Assembly (NCBI GenBank): GCA_023078555.1
Contig: CM041199.1
Span: 7,693,315 to 7,757,314, forward strand
From: Ulva prolifera
Lineage: Eukaryota > Chlorophyta > Ulvophyceae > Ulvales > Ulvaceae
Direction: 5' to 3'
DNA: 64,000 nucleotides
A program made the translations under genes and the position numbers. How positions within the stretch are numbered: the first letter of the stretch is position 1; every line of letters starts with the position of its first letter. The notes beneath the pieces were generated by a model, which ran no database searches, had not been told where the DNA came from, and worked only from the letters and a program-made list of their open reading frames with translations. Shown piece by piece: positions 59,315-64,000 of this stretch.

Positions 59315-62300
59315 TCAGGTGTGAACGGTGACGCTGGCCCCGAGGTGCAGCGGCAGCTCCAGCAGCGCCGGCCGCAGCCCCTCCCAGAGGGCCCTCCGCA
59401 GCGCGGGCACCACCTCCTCCAGCACGAGGGTCACTGCTTCCCGCTGCGTGACGAGCTCGTTCTCCGTGCGGCCGTAAATCCGGTGTTCGATGATGTCAGC
59501 ATCAACGTCAAGGCACTGCAGCTGCCGTAGCCGCAGCAGCGCCGCCCCCAACCCCGCCATGTGCGGCCCGGCGTGGCGGTCGTCAGTGCCGTGCAGCAGC
59601 AGAGCGGTCAGACCGACCGGAAACTGAACGCGGAGGTGCGCGGAGCAGACGGCAGGGACGCCCTGGAGGCTGAGGGTGCGGAGATGCGTGAGGTGGGAGA
59701 GGCAGGGGAGCCTGAAGACGGGGTACATGACGAGCGGGCGCGAGCGCAGGCGATACATCTCCAATTCTGGGTGGCTACCCTTCAGGATGCCTAGGTCGCG
59801 CAGACGCATGAAGCATGGGGCCCCCGCCGCCACCAGGTCCTGCACAGCAGCAAGACGCGGTGTTGAGGCAGGCATCTATGGAGCGTTCACTGCATGTGCA
59901 GCAGGCAGTTCGGCAGGTGAAGCAACTCCTGAACAAGCGAGCAGGCACTCTAGTACACGTCTGTTAGAACACCAACACCTGCAGCATGCAGGTTGGCTTG
60001 CGTTGACACGACCTGTCGTGAGAGCGTGTTGCGCTGACTCCGTGGCACGACGACATGCTCGGCACATGCATGTGTTGCACATGCATGTGAGATGCATGTT
60101 TGCAAGGCAAATGCTTTGCACAACACTCAGATGGAACATATCGCGAGCCATCTAGGAAGAGGCTGTCGTGGGCACGCCCCACTACCCAGCCGGTATCACT
60201 GTGATGGCGATGCATGCATGCATGCGCTCGTGTCTGGCAGCGTGAAGCACGTGCTCACGCCGCGAGCTACACGTGATGCAAGCAGAACGCAGCACTGAGA
60301 GGACTGGTACCTCTAGGTCACGGAAGAAGTTTTTCGACAGATGCAGGGTGTGCAGGCCAGGGGTGCCGCAGTCGCCATGGCTGTGGGGGGCAGAGTTGTA
60401 GTGCAGCATCTCGAGGGCGCAGAGGGGGTGCGCCACCCCCGCCGGCCGCGCCGTCACCCACCCGCAGCCGTGCCGGTCCCGGTACGAGCGGACCCCGGTG
60501 CTGATGTCGAAACTGCTGCCGTCCTCCGGATCACTGTGCTCACGCAGAGTCGACCGCGGCGGGACGTCCTCCATGCAACCGGCCCACAGCTCGCGCAGGC
60601 GGTGCACCACGCTGCCATCGAGCACGCGCCTCGCTATCGCAACCCCGCTCTGCCTATGATCTAGATCTGTCACCAGGGCCAGAGCACTCAGGCTCGCTGG
60701 AACGGAATGCGCCGCCCCCACATGCATGTTGCCGGCAACAGCTTCTTGTGCGCCGCTTGCAGGTCCTGGTTGGTGTGATGCGGATGTACGGGTCGTGCTT
60801 GGCGCCCACGCGTCGCGGACCATGGGGAAGTGGAGGGCGTGCGAGTACGAGCTCGCGACGTTCGTCGGCTGGCCCGGGCGCGCGTGCAGGCTGACACCGC
60901 CAGATGTGACAGGGTACCCGCAGCAGTCAACGGGTTTGGGTGCGCTTGTGCTGTCTGGCCGCCCTGGGAACACCGCATGGCTGCCAGGTGGGATCTGGAG
61001 GCCGTGGGTGTGGCCCGAGAACTCCGCATACACACGCCGGACGGCCTCGTCGGATCCGGAGATGTGAACGTGCTCAAGGGAGGGGGCTGCGCGGAGGCTG
61101 GGCTGCCCCGGCGCCGTGGCGGTCGGCGCGTTGTAGCGGTGAGCTGGGCGGGGGTAGGGGAGGTGGGTGACGGTGAGGGAGGCTAGTGCCGGCATGTGGC
61201 GCAGGGCGAGGGGCAGGTTGCTGAGGCGGAGGGAGGTGAGCGCTGTGAAGCTGCAGAGGAGGCGGTGCACCGGGTCGGCGTTGGGGTCGCAGAGGGGGTC
61301 GATGGCGAGGTGGCGCAGCGTGGCGGGGGACAGGCGCTCGAGCGCGGCCGCGACGATACGCGGATCCAGGGCCCCTAGGACCTTCAGGTCGCTGTACGTG
61401 ACCTTGCCGTGTGTGATGCAGAGGCTGGTCAGGGTATTGAGGTGCGGCAAGAGCGGGCGTAACGGCTGCAGCGACGTGAGGCATGGCGCGGGGATGTGGA
61501 GGGCCTGGAGGGGGGGCCCGGCCGCAAGGAGGGGGGCGAGGGTGGAGGTGATTCTGCGGAGGGCGGCCGGGTTGTGCGCGGGGACGCGGGGGGGAGAGAG
61601 GTCGAGCACGCCGGCGGTGAGGGAGAGGGTGTGGGCGAGGGCCTCGGCGGGGAAGGGGGGCGGCAGGAGCAGCGCCTCGCAGAGGGTGAGGTGGCGGGCG
61701 ACGGCAGCCACTGCTGGCGGCTGCAGCTCCGGCAGCAAGGCAATTGCTGCAAGCAGCTGTGGCCCACGGTGCTGAGGCACTGTACTTGGGAATGCCGGGT
61801 GTGTCGTGTCGCGAGCGGTGCTTTGCAGGAGGTCGTGCCGATACGCCCGCCGCAGCTCCTTGGCTGCTTGCGAGGCTGCGCGCGACTCAGCGGCGGCGTT
61901 TCGCATGAACTGCGACACCTGCATGCATGTGACCAGAGCCACACAATCAAGTATGGCCAGATACACGCAGTGGCCTGTGTGATCACTCATGAGGAGGCCT
62001 ACGTGCTTTTTAAAACAGTGTGTCACAGAACACGTGCCTGCCCCTGCCACGAACAAGCAGGGGCAAACGACCAGGGGCACCCAGTACAGGCCATGTTCGT
62101 GGGTCACAAACTGCATCAAGCTCACCTCGATGAGTCTTCCAAGACGAGCAAAGGACTCAGCATCGTGAGATGGAGCCGCAGTGGGAGCGTCGTCATCGGC
62201 GGCAAAGGTGAGCCATGCCTGGAACTGATCAGCTGGCAGCGGGAGTGTTGCCTCGCCGTCCGTCTCGAGGAGCTCCGCGAGCGTCTCGGTCTCCTGACAG

Positions 62301-62404
62301 AGGCCAGATGGCAGTGTGTTTCCCTCATGCTGCAGAGCCTTGTCCCCAGCAGCGTGTGTGACGACGGACAGCCGCGTGTGTACATGTCCGTCTGCTCCAG
62401 GCAT
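59315..62404 (-). CDS. POZ/SKP1-like leucine-rich repeat protein, copy G (intact)
   Basis: Exons 62404-62126, 61918-60311 and 59839-59315, all phase 0, give 803 residues. Exon 1 reads HTRLSVVTHAAGDKALQHEG, then TETLAELLETDGEATLPLP, FQAWLTFAA and LGRLIE. Exon 2 opens VSQFMRNAAAESRAASQAAK and carries LTSLCIT, ATLRHLAIDP, FTALTSLRLS, MPALASLTVTHLP, an SSYSHALHF variant of the HFF motif and GVAHPLCALEMLHYN. Exon 3 has LRDLGILKG, LTHLRTLSLQGV, LTALLLHG and LRQLQCLDVDADII. Donors are GTGAGC and GTACCA. Copy A is the closest relative although it lies at the other end of the cluster. Intron 1 is 207 nt, in frame and free of stops, so its retention would add 69 residues. Confidence 0.85.
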
Positions 62405-64000
62405 GACAGCGCACGGGGTACAGGACTGGTCTGCATAAGATAACGGCCAGATTCAGACACCTTGGGTCGCTTCGGCATGCAGGATGTTGTGGTGCATAGT
62501 CAGTCCTGCCAAGGGGGCAAGGCCCGGCAGGCTTGATCTGTTGTGTTTGCTGAGACATTCACAACGAGACGCTTGCAGCAAGCGTCTCGCAGCTGTGTCA
62601 AAAGCCAGCAACGTGGTGTGAGCCTGCTGCACCTTGTTTTTCGCCGTACACCGACACTGCTGAGCAGGTAGTACGTTCATGACTGTACATGCCATTGAAT
62701 GGGTAGGGCGATGCTGGCCACGATGCTCAATGACAGATCTTTCTCACATGGATGTCAAGCCGTTCTGGTGTGACATATGAGCTTTAACCCGTGACTGCAT
62801 GAGTCCTCACGGATCTAACGCAGAGAATGGTCACTGTGGCGCGCCATGGCGCCGGGAAAGCAACAGCGTGTCATGGCCGGTGGTGTAGGTCGTGGCCATC
62901 CCTCTGTCGCCGGGCTCTACCGATCCGACCCAGGGTTGAAGGATCTATGAAAGCAAATTTAGTGATTGTGTGTGCCTATGCTCGCACGCATACATCCGCC
63001 CAGGGCACACCGCTGGTAGCGCAGGACGTGCTGACGTGCTCAGCTAGCAGGTGCAGTTGACGCAGAACCACGAGGCGGCAGTCATGTACCAGAAGGCAGC
63101 ATCGCTGCAGAAGTGACACAACATATCAATCAGCATGTGTGCGTCGAGGCCACGATTGAGTGCGGTTGAAATACCTTCCGATCGCGGTGTCGCCTTCAGT
63201 ACTTCTGCTCTGCGAATGATGCCAAGGCAAACAGATCCCGCAATGCTGTGATTGTATGTCTAAACGCGCATGAGAAATGCTGTCTGGATCTATAAGGAGT
63301 GGTCCTGCTTGCTGCGCGATGTAAGCGCTATGTAAGCGAGCAATGGCGAAGGGACCAGCGCGCTATGGTGCTGCGAGTCCACAGGTGCTCTCTTGCGCTC
63401 ATAGCTCGCCCTTATTCACGAGGACAGCAAGGAGAAATTTAGCTGGAAACGCAATTTCATGGAGTCATTCGTGTCTTTCGACGGACTGCAGCGTGTGGGC
63501 AACCTCTCCCGCTTCAGCTGATCAGGGCAAGCGGAAAGTCCATCTATCTTGCTTCATTCCCTATGTCAATATGCTGAGATTGATTTCTGGTGACCTAGTA
63601 CCGCGAATCCCGTGCACAGTGGTGCGCAGGGACCAACCTCGCCAGCAGATGCAAGCGAAGGTGACCTGCACTGGCACTGGTGTACACGCACACTTCGAGA
63701 TCAGCTATCATCGCTCGTACCCTCAGATGAGGCGAGCTGCTGGTGCATGTTCATGCTGGCGACGTGAAGTGTGCATGTCGCACTCGGGCACTCCTCAGTC
63801 TTCGTCGCGACGTGCCAGACCCACAAACTCTTGTGCCACAGTCTATCATTTGTGCACCTCAGATGTGCGAACATACGCGCATGCTCTCTGCTGGCATGTC
63901 CAAACTACACGCACTTATGTGCAGGTCGTGGTGAACTCAACGCAGAAAGTCATGCCCTCACAGCAGCCGGTCAGATGAGTTGTGTTGATGCATGTGCGTT
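62405..64000. other. Right-hand flank, no gene supported
   Basis: It should contain the promoter of copy G. A plus-strand frame of 211 codons (63343-63978) has no recognisable domain and no coding-like composition compared with the firm genes. A perfect inverted repeat with arms GAGACGCTTGC and its complement lies at 62567-62589. Confidence 0.45.

Noticed and set aside
60182-62404. A single 740-codon open frame
   Set aside because: It runs through intron 1 of copy G and past the exon-2 donor. The splice sites, and the same exon limits in six sister copies, show three exons. It is reported only as a possible intron-retention product.
1-64000. Retroelement coding regions, rRNA, CRISPR arrays, telomeric repeats
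   Set aside because: No reverse-transcriptase, integrase or transposase motifs, no rRNA words, no spaced direct-repeat array and no TTTAGGG-type array were seen in either strand.

Overview
The window looks like nuclear DNA of a green alga, most likely a trebouxiophyte (Chlorella/Coccomyxa type). The reasons are introns in every recognisable gene, GC-rich exons in a more AT-rich background, donors that often read GTGCGC with acceptors that often end TGCATGCAG, a land-plant-like FG-GAP membrane protein, and a secreted Ala/Ser/Pro-rich protein with a CBM1-like cysteine module of the kind I associate with Chlorella-like algae. The lineage is an inference; no rRNA or organellar marker is present.

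Layout. Bases 1-758 may hold the 3' end of a plus-strand gene. Bases 759-7998 are gene-poor and contain a 56-bp perfect palindrome next to a second hairpin, and one copy of a dispersed repeat. A four-exon plus-strand gene (7999-10293) encodes a secreted wall/matrix-type protein. On the minus strand lie a seven-exon FG-GAP/NERD1-like Golgi/secretory membrane protein (12684-17373), a five-exon RanBP1 (18473-20066) and an unidentified two-exon 3' gene end (20842-21419). All exon junctions of the three firm genes were solved with matching phases.

From 21.9 to 62.4 kb the minus strand carries a tandem family of at least seven loci, here called A to G. The architecture is a SKP1/BTB-POZ-like exon 1, a long leucine-rich exon 2 and a leucine-rich C-terminal exon 3, all joined in phase 0. 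A, B, D and G read intact (818, 792, 834 and 803 residues). C is a broken chimera with a D-like 5' half and a B-like 3' half. E is an exon-3 fragment. F is a broken copy without exon 3 that was hit by a small hAT-type MITE. Subfamilies are A+G, B+C(3') and D+E+F+C(5'). The cluster has duplicated upstream segments, a paralogous empty MITE site, foldback elements and a 92-bp minisatellite with a three-unit higher-order pattern. This is birth-and-death evolution of a possibly lineage-specific family of ubiquitin-ligase-adaptor-like or recognition proteins, and it is the most interesting system in the window.

Functional link between genes: the secreted protein and the NERD1-like protein both belong to the secretory/cell-wall side of the cell; RanBP1 serves nuclear transport. 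The LRR cluster is functionally separate. No retroelement coding region, tRNA, rRNA or CRISPR array was supported.
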